From positions 310,001 to 374,000 of the forward strand of contig CAVZBZ010000013.1 in the NCBI GenBank assembly GCA_963773665.1: DNA of 64,000 nt, given 5' to 3'. The stretch comes from DATJLY01 sp963773665 (GTDB lineage Bacteria > Pseudomonadota > Alphaproteobacteria > ATCC43930 > CGMCC-115725). The notes below the pieces were generated by a model. That model searched no databases. It saw only the letters and a list, made by a program, of their open reading frames with translations, and was not told where the DNA came from. The number at the start of each line of letters is the position of its first letter. Positions within the stretch are counted from its first letter, which is position 1. Positions 26,201 through 34,539 of the stretch are shown here, one piece after another. The translations under genes were made by a program, and so were the position numbers.

Positions 26201-26428
26201 TTCGTGCTCGGGCTCCTGCCGCTCGTCTTTGCGCATGGCGCGGCGCAGACCAGCCGCCGCGATGTCGGCACGGCGGTGTTCGCCGGCATGCTGCTGGCCA
26301 GCACGATCGGCATCTTTCTCATCCCGATGCTGTACGTGACATTTCAGCGGCTGCGCGAATGGGCTCACCGCCGGCTCAAGCTGCCGCTTCCGACCGCGCC
26401 GCCGCCGGGCGCATCCGAAGGCGGCTGA
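23267..26428 (+). CDS. RND multidrug efflux permease (HAE1/AcrB type)
   Basis: 1053 residues, the usual AcrB length, from ATG 23267. The first membrane helix is 'LAIVIAIVITIAGLIALM', followed by 'PVAQFPDIVPPRVTVAATYP', a canonical HAE1 opening. The proton-relay Asp pair sits in TM4 ('AIGIVVDDAIVVVENVER'), and 'GFFVNNFNLYGRTWQVNIE' and 'VVLIALAAKNGILIVEFAKE' match later conserved segments. It exports hydrophobic compounds using the proton gradient, as a trimer with the adaptor encoded upstream. The missing TolC-like channel is presumably encoded elsewhere. Confidence 0.95.
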   Translation: MISRIFIARPRLAIVIAIVITIAGLIALMRIPVAQFPDIVPPRVTVAATYPGASASVVEESVAQPLEAQIVGVDKMIYMKLTSGNDGSYNLTVSFALGSDPDVDAVGVNNRVQTALAQLPSQVQQQGLTVAKRSAAVLQFFVLYSENPQTLSPIFITSYATINVLDELSRVPGIGQVLLFGRLNYSMRIWFDTDRLTSLNLAPSDIINAIQAQNVQAAVGRIGARPIGNDQQFQMNVQTQGRLTTPEQFAKIVLRANPDGSLLRVGDVARVEMGAQNEDNETRINGAPGVGVAIYLSPGANAVETSKLATAALAKLEARFPPGMKGIIVYDSTSFVNDTISEVMKTLGQAFVLVVIVVFIFLGNLRATVIPAVAVPVSLIGTFAILLALGYSANTVSLLAMVLAIGIVVDDAIVVVENVERVLEEEPHLSPPEATLKAMRQITGPIIAISLVLLSVFVPVAFIPGISGELFRQFAVTISVAMLISAVNALTLSPALCAIVLRAGQKPRGLMALALKGIGQVRDGYAWVVLRLVRVAALSLVLVLVIGAGIFALARATPTSFLPEEDQGAFFVMLQLPDGASVSRTSEAARQVEHMLAQMKQVDGVFSVIGFSILDSASEGNAAFVVAKLKPFADRTSAADSAQALIGRVFFQAAQIRSANVIAFNLPPIIGLSTSGGFEYQLEALEGQDPASMGSVMQGVVAAANQDPRLSRVFSTFTATNPSVYLDIDRDKAQALGLNMNDVFTSLQLTLGGFFVNNFNLYGRTWQVNIEGEAYDRRDFSNILQINVRNRNNEMVPMRAIADLRIVTGPQVITRYNNYRSITINGGPSSTASTGDALQAMEEISARTLPPGYSYEWTGTAYQERAAAGQTGPLLAMAVVFAFLFLVGLYESWSIPLPVLLSVVVGVLGAFLGVIVAGLTLDLYAQIGLVVLIALAAKNGILIVEFAKEERERGVAIPEAATRGARTRFRAVMMTSFAFVLGLLPLVFAHGAAQTSRRDVGTAVFAGMLLASTIGIFLIPMLYVTFQRLREWAHRRLKLPLPTAPPPGASEGG

Positions 26429-26550
26429 GGCGCGGGCAGCGGCGTTTTTTGCGCAGCCGCCGCGAACTGCCTAAAGTGCAATCGACGGTTGCGCCAACCG
26501 GATCGAACGCCGCGTTCGAGTGTTGCACTGGAATCGACGGAGAATTGGCG

Positions 26551-29451
26551 ATGACCCCTTTGCAGGCGCTCGAGGCGCACGGCCAATCGGTGTGGATCGA
26601 CTTTCTCGCGCGCCGCTTCATCGCCGACGGCGGGCTCAAGGAACTGATCGAGCGCGATGGACTCAAGGGCGTGACGTCCAATCCCGCGATCTTCGAGAAG
26701 GCGATCGATTCCGGCGCGGATTATGACGATGGGCTGCGCGCGGCCGAGCGCGGCGGGGATCGCGCGCCCGATGCGCTTTACGAGCTTCTCGCCATCGCCG
26801 ACATCCAAAGCGCGGCCGACGTGCTGCGCCCGGTCTATGACGCGACGGATCGGCGCGACGGGTTCGTGAGCCTCGAGGTTTCGCCCTATCTCGCGCTCGA
26901 CACGGACGCGACGATCGCCGAAGCGCGCCGGCTGTGGCGGGCGGTGCGGCGCGACAACGTCATGATCAAGGTGCCGGCGACCGAGCCCGGCCTCCCGGCG
27001 ATCCGGCGCCTGCTGGGCGAGGGGATCAACATCAACATCACGCTGCTGTTCTCGCAGACGGTGTACGAGAAAGTGGCGGAATGTTATCTCGCGGGTGCCG
27101 AGCAATTCGCGGCGGACGGCGGCGACCTGACGCGCCTTGCGAGCGTCGCGAGCTTCTTCGTCAGCCGCATCGACACGGCGGTCGACCGGCTGATCGGCGA
27201 GCTGCGCGACGATGCGCTCTCGGCGCTCGAGGGCAAGGTCGCGATCGCCAACGCCAAGCTCGCCTACCAGCGCTACAGGCGCATTTTTGCGGGCGAGCGT
27301 TGGACGGCGCTTGGCGCCCGCGGCGCGCGGCCGCAGCGGCTGCTGTGGGCCAGCACCGGCACCAAGAACAAGGCATATAGCGACGTCCATTACGTCGAGC
27401 CGCTCATCGGCCGCGACACGGTCAACACCATGCCGCCCGCCACGATGGACGCCTTTCGCGACCACGGCCGCGCAGACGACACGATCGAGCGTGACGTCGC
27501 CGATGCGGAGCAGGTCCTGGCTGCGCTCGCCCGCGGTGGGATTTCGCTCGAGGAAGTGTGCGCGAAGCTCGTCGTCAACGGCGTGCAGCTCTTCGCCGAT
27601 GCCGCCGACAATCTCCTCGGCGCCATCGCGCGCAAGCGCCTCGCTCTCCTCGAAGGCCGGCACAACGAACAGCATATGATTTTGCCGGAAGCGCTTCAGC
27701 GCGACGTGAATGCCGCGCTCGACTCCTGGCGCGGCAGCGGCAAGGTTCGCCGCCTTTGGGCGCGCGATGCCCGGCTCTGGACCGGCGATGCCGAGGGGAA
27801 CTGGCTCGGCTGGCTCGACATCGCCGCGGCGGAGCGCCAGCACCTCGGCGCGCTCGAGCAGTTCGCGGCCGAGGTGAAGCGCGAGGAGTGCGCGCACGTC
27901 CTCCTCCTCGGCATGGGCGGATCGAGCCTCGGGCCCGAAGTGATCGCCGAGACTTTCGGCCGCCAGAAAGGCTCGCCCGAGCTCATGGTGCTCGATTCAA
28001 CTGACCCCGCGCAGATCCGCAGCTTCGAGAAGCGCACGGACCCGGCGCGCACGCTCTACATCGTGTCGAGCAAGTCCGGAACGACGCTCGAGTCCAATAT
28101 CCTGATGCAGTATTTCTTCGCGCGCGCCGAAGGGGCGCTCGGTGCACAACAAGCGGGTCAGCGCTTCGTCGCCATTACCGATCCCGGCTCCAGGCTCGAG
28201 GACGAGGCGAAACGCCGCCGCTTCCGCCACGTCTTCCACGGCGTCCCCAGCATCGGCGGGCGCTATTCGGTGTTGTCGCAGTTCGGCCTCGCGCCGGCGG
28301 CGGCGATGGGGCTCGATGTCGCGCGGTTGCTCGATGCGACGGACCTCATGGTCCGCTCGTGCGGCGCGAGCGCACCGCCCGCGGACAATCCGGGCGTGGC
28401 ACTCGGTGTCATTCTCGGCCTTGTCGCCAAGGCCGGCCGCGACAAGGCGACGATTCTCGCTTCGCCCGCGCTGGCCGATTTCGGCGCCTGGCTCGAACAG
28501 CTTCTTGCCGAATTGACTGGCAAGCACGGACACGGCATCATCCCGGTCGATGGCGAGCCCTTGGGCCCGCCCGAAATCTATGGCGCCGATCGCATCTTCA
28601 TCGATTTGCGACTTGCCGGCGAGCAGGACCACGGCAATCTGCGCCGGGTCGAGGCGTTGGCGCGCGCCGGCCATCCGGTGCTGCGTTTCACCGTCGTCGA
28701 TCCCTACGCGATCGGCCAGGAATTCTTCCGCTGGGAGATCGCGACCGCGGTCGCGGGCGCGGTGATCGGCATCGATCCATTCGACCAGCCCGATGTCGAG
28801 GCGAGCAAGGTCAAGACGCGCGAGCTTACCACTGCCTACGAGAAGACCGGCCGGCTTCCGGAGGCGCGGCCGCTCTTCGAAGCGGGCGGCATCAAGCTCT
28901 TCGCCGATGCGCGCAACGCCGCGGAGCTTGCGGGCGCGGCGCGCGGACGGTCCTTGGCCGATTGGCTCGGCGCCCATTTCGCCCGGCTCGGCGCCGGCGA
29001 TTACTGCGCCTTCCTCGCCTACATCGAACGGAACGAGGCGCACATCGGGGCCTTCAAGACAATCCGCTCGCTGGTGCGCGACCGCAGGCGTGTCGCGACC
29101 TGCGTCGGGTTCGGGCCGCGCTTCCTGCACTCGACCGGCCAGGCCTACAAGGGCGGGCCGAATAGCGGCGTCTTCCTTCAGATCACCTGCGACGATGCGC
29201 AGGACCTTGCGGTGCCGGGCCAGAAATACGGCTTCGCCATCGTCAAGGCGGCGCAGGCGCAGGGCGATTTCGACGTTCTGGCGGAGCGCGGACGGCGCGC
29301 GCTGCGCATTCATCTCGGCGCCGACGTCGATGCCGGCCTCGCCATGCTCGAGGAGGCGATCGTCGCGTCCTCGATCCTCCCCGGCACAAACGATCTGCCG
29401 GCCGCGCGCATTTCTCCCGAAGGCGACCTCGAAAGCGAGGCTGCGCCATGA
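26551..29451 (+). CDS. bifunctional transaldolase / glucose-6-phosphate isomerase
   Basis: 966 residues from ATG 26551. The N-terminal ~370 residues are transaldolase: 'GVTSNPAIFEKAI' and the Schiff-base Lys140 in 'NVMIKVPATEPG', then 'STGTKNKAYSDVHYVEPLIG'. The C-terminal ~560 residues are phosphoglucose isomerase: 'LLLGMGGSSLGPEV', 'YIVSSKSGTTLESN' and 'FLHSTGQAYKGGPNSG'. This fusion links the non-oxidative pentose phosphate pathway to glycolysis and is known in several bacteria. The stop overlaps the rpiA start by 4 nt (ATGA). A broken transketolase gene lies just beyond rpiA on the other strand. Confidence 0.95.
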   Translation: MTPLQALEAHGQSVWIDFLARRFIADGGLKELIERDGLKGVTSNPAIFEKAIDSGADYDDGLRAAERGGDRAPDALYELLAIADIQSAADVLRPVYDATDRRDGFVSLEVSPYLALDTDATIAEARRLWRAVRRDNVMIKVPATEPGLPAIRRLLGEGININITLLFSQTVYEKVAECYLAGAEQFAADGGDLTRLASVASFFVSRIDTAVDRLIGELRDDALSALEGKVAIANAKLAYQRYRRIFAGERWTALGARGARPQRLLWASTGTKNKAYSDVHYVEPLIGRDTVNTMPPATMDAFRDHGRADDTIERDVADAEQVLAALARGGISLEEVCAKLVVNGVQLFADAADNLLGAIARKRLALLEGRHNEQHMILPEALQRDVNAALDSWRGSGKVRRLWARDARLWTGDAEGNWLGWLDIAAAERQHLGALEQFAAEVKREECAHVLLLGMGGSSLGPEVIAETFGRQKGSPELMVLDSTDPAQIRSFEKRTDPARTLYIVSSKSGTTLESNILMQYFFARAEGALGAQQAGQRFVAITDPGSRLEDEAKRRRFRHVFHGVPSIGGRYSVLSQFGLAPAAAMGLDVARLLDATDLMVRSCGASAPPADNPGVALGVILGLVAKAGRDKATILASPALADFGAWLEQLLAELTGKHGHGIIPVDGEPLGPPEIYGADRIFIDLRLAGEQDHGNLRRVEALARAGHPVLRFTVVDPYAIGQEFFRWEIATAVAGAVIGIDPFDQPDVEASKVKTRELTTAYEKTGRLPEARPLFEAGGIKLFADARNAAELAGAARGRSLADWLGAHFARLGAGDYCAFLAYIERNEAHIGAFKTIRSLVRDRRRVATCVGFGPRFLHSTGQAYKGGPNSGVFLQITCDDAQDLAVPGQKYGFAIVKAAQAQGDFDVLAERGRRALRIHLGADVDAGLAMLEEAIVASSILPGTNDLPAARISPEGDLESEAAP

Positions 29452-30125
29452 CCGAGGCGATGAAACGCGCGGCCGCCGAGCGCGCCGTCGCCGAGGTTCA
29501 GGGCGGCATGACGGTCGGGCTCGGCAGCGGCTCGACCGCTTCCTATGCGGTCGAGGCGCTGGCGCGCCGTGTCGCGGGAGGCCTCAGGATCGCCTGTATT
29601 CCAACATCGGAGCGCATCGCCGCGCTCGCCCGGCGGCTCGGCCTGACGCTTGTAGGCTTCGCCACGCATCGTCACATCGACATCGATATCGACGGCGCCG
29701 ATGCGGTGGTGCGCAGCACGCTCGTCCTCGTCAAGGGAAGGGGCGGTTCGCTCCTGCGCGAGAAGATCGTCGCTTGCGCCAGCCGGCGCATGATCGTCGC
29801 GGTGGACGAGACGAAGCTCGTCGATCGTCTCGGGCCGGGCACCAGCGTGCCGGTCGAAATCGAGCCGTTCGGCTCAGAGACGGTGCTCGACCGGCTTGCG
29901 GCGATCGGCGCCGCGCCGCGCCTGCGCGTGGGCGGCGAGCATCCGTTCGTCACCGACGGCGGGCATTTCATCGCCGACTGCGCGTTCGACGGGATTTCCG
30001 AGCCGAAAGCCCTCGAGGCGCGGCTCAAATCGATCGTCGGCGTGATCGAGTGCGGGCTCTTCATCGGGCTCGCGAGCGAAATCTTTGTCGGCCGCGCCCA
30101 GGACGTCGAGGTGATCGCGCGATGA
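29448..30125 (+). CDS. rpiA: ribose-5-phosphate isomerase A
   Basis: 225 residues from ATG 29448, overlapping the tal-pgi stop. RpiA motifs are all present: 'GLGSGSTASYAVEALARR' (phosphate loop), 'IDIDIDGADAV' (catalytic Asp region), 'KGRGGSLLREKIVA' with the catalytic Glu/Lys, and 'FVTDGGHFIADC'. It interconverts ribose 5-phosphate and ribulose 5-phosphate. Co-translation with transaldolase fits a pentose phosphate operon. The stop at 30125 is about 12 nt from the truncated end of the transketolase remnant, so the junction may mark a deletion. Confidence 0.95.
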   Translation: MTEAMKRAAAERAVAEVQGGMTVGLGSGSTASYAVEALARRVAGGLRIACIPTSERIAALARRLGLTLVGFATHRHIDIDIDGADAVVRSTLVLVKGRGGSLLREKIVACASRRMIVAVDETKLVDRLGPGTSVPVEIEPFGSETVLDRLAAIGAAPRLRVGGEHPFVTDGGHFIADCAFDGISEPKALEARLKSIVGVIECGLFIGLASEIFVGRAQDVEVIAR

Positions 30126-30136
30126 ACAAAGGGCCC

Positions 30137-30936
30137 CTGACTTCACGGGCGTGCCGTGATGGCCGGTCCCTGCGAGGCTCGGCACGCCCCAGCCCTTCAC
30201 CGTGCGGGCGATCACCGCAAGCGGCTCCTTCGAGCGCCCAGTGACGGCCGCCTCGATCGCCGCCGGATCGTGCCCGTCGATCACGACGGTCTTCCAGCCG
30301 AAGGCCACGGCCTTGCGTTCCAGATGCTGCCAATCCTGCGCCGGCGAGACGAAATCGCTCTGCCCGAGCGTGTTGCAGTTGAAAATCGCGACGACGTTAT
30401 CGAGGCGCTGATCGGCGACGAAGTCCATTGCCTCCCAATCTGTCGCTCGCGCGCCTCGCCGTCGCAGATGATGCAGAAAATGCGCTTGCCCAACCCGTCG
30501 AGCCGGGCCGCCGCGCCGAGCCCGCCCGCGACCGATAGCCCCTGACCGAGCGAGCCAGTGGCCGCGTCGAAGAACGGAAAGCCCAGCGCCGGATTGGGAT
30601 GGCCGTCGATCGGGCTCGCGATGTCGCGCAGCGACATCAGGTCGTCGTGCGTCATCGCCCGCCGCGCGCCCTGCGGCGCGATCGTGACGCCGAGGTCGGC
30701 GCACGCCGCATAGATGATCGGCACCGCATGACCCTCGGACAGAACGAGCCGGTCGGATCCTCGATGTTCGGGCTCTTTCGGATTCCAGCGCATGACGCGG
30801 TACACCAGCATGGCAGTGATGTGCGCGAGCGAAAGCGCCGTGGTCGGGTGCCCGCTCCCGGCTGCCGTCGTCGCCTCGACTGCGAGCCGGCCGATTGCGA
30901 TTGCCTTGGCGTTGAGAACCGTGGCGATGTCGGTCA
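30137..30936 (-). pseudogene. transketolase N-terminal fragment, frameshifted and truncated
   Basis: From GTG 30936 (site AAAGGAG upstream) the frame encodes a transketolase thiamin-diphosphate domain: 'TTAAGSGHPTTALSLAHI', 'DRLVLSEGHAVPIIYAA' and 'TGSLGQGLSVAGGLG', up to 'IFCIICDGEARE'. One base is then missing near 30438, and homology continues in another frame: 'WEAMDFVADQRLDNVVAIFN', then 'ARTVKGWGVPSLAGTGHHGT'. Homology stops near 30140 after about 265 residues. The pyrimidine-binding and C-terminal domains (roughly 350 residues or more) are missing. The remnant abuts rpiA tail to tail. It cannot make active enzyme; a second transketolase should exist elsewhere. Confidence 0.88.
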
Positions 30937-31067
30937 CAGGCCGCGCTCCTTTTCCAAGCCGAACGCGGCGCCGCCCGGGAGGTTCATGGCGCGCCAAGGA
31001 CTCGCCCGGCCGGGCGTAAAGCAATCGTAAAGCTCTGTTACATTATCGTTTCAGGCGAGAGGACAAG

Positions 31068-31499
31068 GTGATCGAGATCCGCAGTCCCGATCTTCGGCGC
31101 CTCCATGACCATTGGGAGGCTTGCCGCAACGGCCGCGAGCTGCCGTCGCGCGCCGATTTCGACGTGCTCGATCTCAAATACATCATCGGCAAGATCGCGC
31201 TCCTCGACGTCGCCTATGATCCGCTGCGCTTCCGCTTTCGCTTGCATGGCACATCGATCTCGCGCCGCGTCGGCTACGAGATGACGGGAAAGGCTGTCGA
31301 CGAGATTCCGTCTGCAGCACTGCGGACCAAAATGCGCGACCATTTCGCGCGCGTCGTCGAACGGCGCGCGCCGGTCGTCGAAACGCGCGAGCGGGAAACC
31401 AGCGACAACGGAATCGTCGATTGCGAGGTGCTGGTCCTGCCGCTGTCGGGCGACGGCGACATCATCGACATGCTGATGGTGGGCCTGGTCTTTCCCTGA
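31068..31499 (+). CDS. PAS-domain protein (PAS_5-like), stand-alone
   Basis: 143 residues from GTG 31068, behind 'gagagga'. The opening 'LRRLHDHWEACRNGRELPSR' and following 'FDVLDLKYIIGKIALLDV', 'FRFRLHGTSISRRVGYEMTG' match the small PAS_5 family abundant in alphaproteobacteria. It has no output domain, so it would sense or bind a ligand and act through a partner. It stands after the transketolase remnant and 71 nt before an SDR gene. No cofactor-binding residue can be assigned. Confidence 0.75.
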   Translation: MIEIRSPDLRRLHDHWEACRNGRELPSRADFDVLDLKYIIGKIALLDVAYDPLRFRFRLHGTSISRRVGYEMTGKAVDEIPSAALRTKMRDHFARVVERRAPVVETRERETSDNGIVDCEVLVLPLSGDGDIIDMLMVGLVFP

Positions 31500-31570
31500 C
31501 TCCGCCGCCGCGTTGCGCGGGGTGATCCGATCCGCCAAGATCGCGCGCGAAACTTCCATGAGAGGCGCGC

Positions 31571-32338
31571 GTGACGACGCAGAAACGGGTGGCATTGGTG
31601 ACCGGCGCATCGACCGGGATCGGCCGGGCCGAGGCCATCGCGCTCGCCAAGGCCGGCTACGATGTGGCGATCAATTACAGCCGCAGCGCCGCCGAGGCGA
31701 AAAAGACCGCCGAGCAATGCGAAAGCGCCGGTGCCGCAACGCTGCTCCTACAGGGCGACGTCGCCGACGAAGCGTCCGTCGCTGCCATGCTCGGCAAGCT
31801 CAAGGAGCGCTTCGGCCGGCTCGACGTGCTGTGCAACAACGCCGGCACCAGCATCACGCCGCTCGCGCGCGATTTCGAGAAGGTTTCTGCCGAGGATTGG
31901 GACCGCGTCTTCGCCGTCAACGTCAAGGGCGTGTTCCTCGTCACGAAGCACGCGGCACCGCTCCTGCGCCAATCGGACGACGCGCAAATCATCATGACCA
32001 ACAGCATCGTCGGCGCGCGGCCCGGGCCGCAGCCGCTCCCCTATTCCGCCAGCAAGGGCGCGCTCTGGACCATGACCAAGGCCTTGGCCGGCGCGCTCGG
32101 GCCCGACGGCGTCCGCGTCAACGGCGTCGCCCCCGGCTGGATGGAAGGCGAGTGGATGGAGCGCATGCTCGGCGACAATTACGGCAAGCTGATGGAGCGC
32201 CGCGCCAAGCAGACGCCCTTGCGGCGCTGCGTCACCGCCGAGGATGTCGCGGCCGCGGTGATGAGCCTCGTCACCGGCAGCAAGGGCGTGACCGGCGTCA
32301 TCCTCACCGTCGATGGCGGCTTCGCGGCCGTCACCTGA
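31571..32338 (+). CDS. SDR-family NAD(P)-dependent oxidoreductase
   Basis: 255 residues from GTG 31571. Classical short-chain dehydrogenase: the cofactor loop 'TGASTGIGRAEAIAL', 'NNAG' at the expected place, the catalytic Ser in 'IIMTNSIVGARPG', and the Tyr-x3-Lys pair in 'PYSASKGALWT'. 'AINYSRS' after the second strand suggests NADP(H) preference. It would reduce a ketone or oxidise an alcohol; the substrate is unknown. The region 32339-32535 downstream holds no gene that I can support. Confidence 0.9.
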   Translation: MTTQKRVALVTGASTGIGRAEAIALAKAGYDVAINYSRSAAEAKKTAEQCESAGAATLLLQGDVADEASVAAMLGKLKERFGRLDVLCNNAGTSITPLARDFEKVSAEDWDRVFAVNVKGVFLVTKHAAPLLRQSDDAQIIMTNSIVGARPGPQPLPYSASKGALWTMTKALAGALGPDGVRVNGVAPGWMEGEWMERMLGDNYGKLMERRAKQTPLRRCVTAEDVAAAVMSLVTGSKGVTGVILTVDGGFAAVT

Positions 32339-32535
32339 AGTCTCTGTCGCGCGGCGCCGTGCCGAAGCGTTCGCGGAGTTCGCGGTCGCGCTCGAGGTAT
32401 GCAGGTTCAGGACGATGAGCCCGCCGCCCGTTCCGGCGAGCGCGACCAGCACGACCACCACGAAGGCGCGCACTTACGGCAGCGACCCCTCCGGCGCAGC
32501 AGCATAGCCGACCCGGGCCGGTACCAGGGGAAGCG

Positions 32536-33003
32536 TCAGCGGCGCCGTGCGGCCTTGCGCGCCGGCCGGCGCTTTGCCTGCACGGCGCGGCCTGTGCTGC
32601 GGGCCTTGGCCTTGGCTTTTGCCGCAGGCCGAGCCTTCAGTGCCGGACGCGCCTTGCGCGCCGGACGCGCCTTCTTTGCGGCCTTCGCTTTACGAGCCGG
32701 CGCCGGCCGCGCGGCGCGGCGCGGCGCCAGCGCCACGATTTCGGCGCGTGCGGCGTAGATGCTGCGGAGCACGGTGCCGCCCGTCTCTTCGCTGCCTTTC
32801 ACCGCGTCGTCGCGCCGGCTTGTCTGGCGGCCGACCTGGCTCACATAGACGCCGCGCAGCGTGGCGGCGACGGTCTCGCCTTCGCCGCTCGGCGCCGTGT
32901 CCTGACTCTGCCGCGCGAGGTAGGCGCTGCGGATCGCACCCAATCCGCTCGCTGGCTCCTCGGCTTCCACTTGTTTCCGTTCGTCCTGCTGGTCCATAGC
33001 CAT
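32536..33003 (-). CDS. histone-H1-like basic protein with three N-terminal repeats
   Basis: 155 residues from ATG 33003 (a second ATG is at 32997). The C-terminal ~60 residues are almost wholly Lys, Arg, Ala and Pro ('KARPARKARPALKARPAAKA'), as in bacterial histone-H1-like DNA-binding tails. The N-terminal half holds three related segments about 25-30 residues apart: 'AIRSAYLARQ', 'TLRGVYVSQV' and 'VLRSIYAARA', the last two each preceded by an acidic/Gly stretch. A nucleoid-associated role is inferred from composition only. I do not recognise the N-terminal part. Confidence 0.65.
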   Translation of the reverse strand: MAMDQQDERKQVEAEEPASGLGAIRSAYLARQSQDTAPSGEGETVAATLRGVYVSQVGRQTSRRDDAVKGSEETGGTVLRSIYAARAEIVALAPRRAARPAPARKAKAAKKARPARKARPALKARPAAKAKAKARSTGRAVQAKRRPARKAARRR

Positions 33004-33084
33004 GGTGCCCCTGCCGTGGCTCAATAGCGCATCATCTATCGCGTCGGGGCGCCCCCGCCAAGCGAAATGAGAGGAAACGAACGA

Positions 33085-34041
33085 ATGCTTCACGAAATTG
33101 CCAGCGAGGATTTCCGGGTCCCGTCCGACACCGCCGGGATCGAGCTCTTCGTGCGCAACAAGCGGCCGAAGGACTCGGCGCAACGGACCCCGGAAAAGAC
33201 GCTCCTCTATGTCCACGGCACGTCGCAGGCGGCCGAGGCGACGTTCGACCTGGCGCTCGAGGGATATTCGTGGATGGATTACCTCGCGGCGCGCGGCTGG
33301 GACGTTTTCCTGGTCGATCTGCGCGGTTACGGCCGCTCGACCCGGCCGCCCGAGATGCGCGCGCCGGCAGCATCAAATCCGCCGATCGTCACGACCGACG
33401 TGGCGCTCAGCGATTTCGGCGCTGCCGTCGATTTCATCCGGCGCCAGCGCGGAATCGCGCGGCTCGCCATCATGGGCTGGTCTTGGGGCACGGTGATCGT
33501 TGCATCCTACGCGGCGCACCATCCGGAGCGGGTGAGCCGGCTCGTTCTGTTCGCGCCGGTGTGGCTCCGGGAGAAGCGCCCCGCCGACGAGCGCCCGTTG
33601 GGCGCCTACCACACCTGGACGGTCGAGGAGGCGCTGGCGAACCTCCAGACCGGCGCGCCCGAAGGAAAGCGCAACGGTCTCATGCCCGAGGCGTGGTTCG
33701 CTTCGTGGAAGGCGGCCGCACTCGCCACCGATCCCGAAGGCGCGCGGCGGAACCCGCCGGTGGTGCGCACGCCGAACGGCGCGCCGCACGACAGCCGCGC
33801 CTACTGGGCCTCGGGCAAGCCCTATTACGATCCGGCGCAGATCGCGGCGCCAACTCTCATCGTCCATGGCGAGTGGGACGGGCTTCTGCCGCTATCGATG
33901 GCGCAGGCGATCTTCGCCAAGCTCGAGCGCGCGCCGCAAAAGCGCCTGGTCGAGATCGGCGAGGGCACGCATCTCCTGGTGCTGGAGAAGAACCGGCTGC
34001 AGCTCTTCCGCGAGGTGCAGCTCTTTCTCGACGAGATCTAG
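33085..34041 (+). CDS. alpha/beta hydrolase
   Basis: 318 residues from ATG 33085 ('gagaggaaacgaacg' upstream); ATG 33067 in the same frame is an alternative. The fold and full triad are visible: oxyanion 'LLYVHGTSQAAEATF', nucleophile Ser in 'IMGWSWGTVIV', Asp in 'VHGEWDGLLPL' and His in 'GEGTHLLVLE'. It is a cytoplasmic esterase or C-C hydrolase of unknown substrate. The stop shares the CTAG tetranucleotide 34038-34041 with the convergent exported-protein gene. Confidence 0.85.
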   Translation: MLHEIASEDFRVPSDTAGIELFVRNKRPKDSAQRTPEKTLLYVHGTSQAAEATFDLALEGYSWMDYLAARGWDVFLVDLRGYGRSTRPPEMRAPAASNPPIVTTDVALSDFGAAVDFIRRQRGIARLAIMGWSWGTVIVASYAAHHPERVSRLVLFAPVWLREKRPADERPLGAYHTWTVEEALANLQTGAPEGKRNGLMPEAWFASWKAAALATDPEGARRNPPVVRTPNGAPHDSRAYWASGKPYYDPAQIAAPTLIVHGEWDGLLPLSMAQAIFAKLERAPQKRLVEIGEGTHLLVLEKNRLQLFREVQLFLDEI

Positions 34042-34445
34042 CGCGGCGGGCGCGCACTGCCGGCGCGGCCCTGCGGCAGCGAAGCGGACAGGCCTTCGCG
34101 CTGGCGCGTCGGGTAGAGGAACACGGTCAGGTTCTGGGCCGCCACGCCGAACGTGTCCGCCGGATGGACGCTGCAGTAATAGTCGAGCCATTGCAGCGAA
34201 TTCGCGAAATTGCCGTCGGTCTCGATGTTCCACACGTCGGACGTCCAGCGGTTGAAGGCGCTTTCGTACCCGGCGAGCCAGTCCTGGAATTGCGCGTCAC
34301 GGCGGCTCTGGCGCGCGATGCTGTAGGAGGCGCACAGCTCGTTGCCGATGCCGCGCACGAAATAGCCGCCGGCGCTGTCGATGGCATGCGCCGGAGCCGC
34401 GATCGCCGCAAGGAGAATCAGGACCGCAACGATCGTTCTTGTCAT
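34038..34445 (-). CDS. small exported protein with two cysteines, unknown
   Basis: 135 residues from ATG 34445. A signal peptide (positive N-terminus, 'IVAVLILLAAIAAPAHA') is cleaved near residue 21. The mature part has Cys in 'GNELCASYS' and in 'WLDYYCSVHPADTFGVAAQ', which can form a disulfide in the periplasm. The pattern 'W(L)AGY...N ... WLDxYC...P' recalls a widespread uncharacterised family of small secreted proteobacterial proteins, with an HdeA-like size, but I cannot name it firmly. The stop overlaps that of the convergent hydrolase. Confidence 0.65.
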   Translation of the reverse strand: MTRTIVAVLILLAAIAAPAHAIDSAGGYFVRGIGNELCASYSIARQSRRDAQFQDWLAGYESAFNRWTSDVWNIETDGNFANSLQWLDYYCSVHPADTFGVAAQNLTVFLYPTRQREGLSASLPQGRAGSARPPR

Positions 34446-34539
34446 GGCAACGCTCCCGGCAGGCGAGGCCGTGGGAGAACGTCTGACCCGGCGCTTCGGC
34501 AGGCGGCGGGACTCCCGGTTGCGCCCGGCGCCTCCCGTT

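Noticed and set aside
23111..26368. Open frame of about 1085 codons antisense to the RND permease
   Set aside because: Low-complexity charged composition. The plus-strand frame is an unmistakable AcrB-type protein.
26429..26500. Possible rho-independent terminator after the RND permease gene
   Set aside because: The T run lies inside the loop of a GC hairpin rather than after the stem, so it does not fit a terminator.
30437..30936. Cys instead of Gly before 'DGE' in the transketolase fragment as an inactivating mutation
   Set aside because: Non-Gly residues occur there in intact transketolases. The frameshift and truncation are the real defects.
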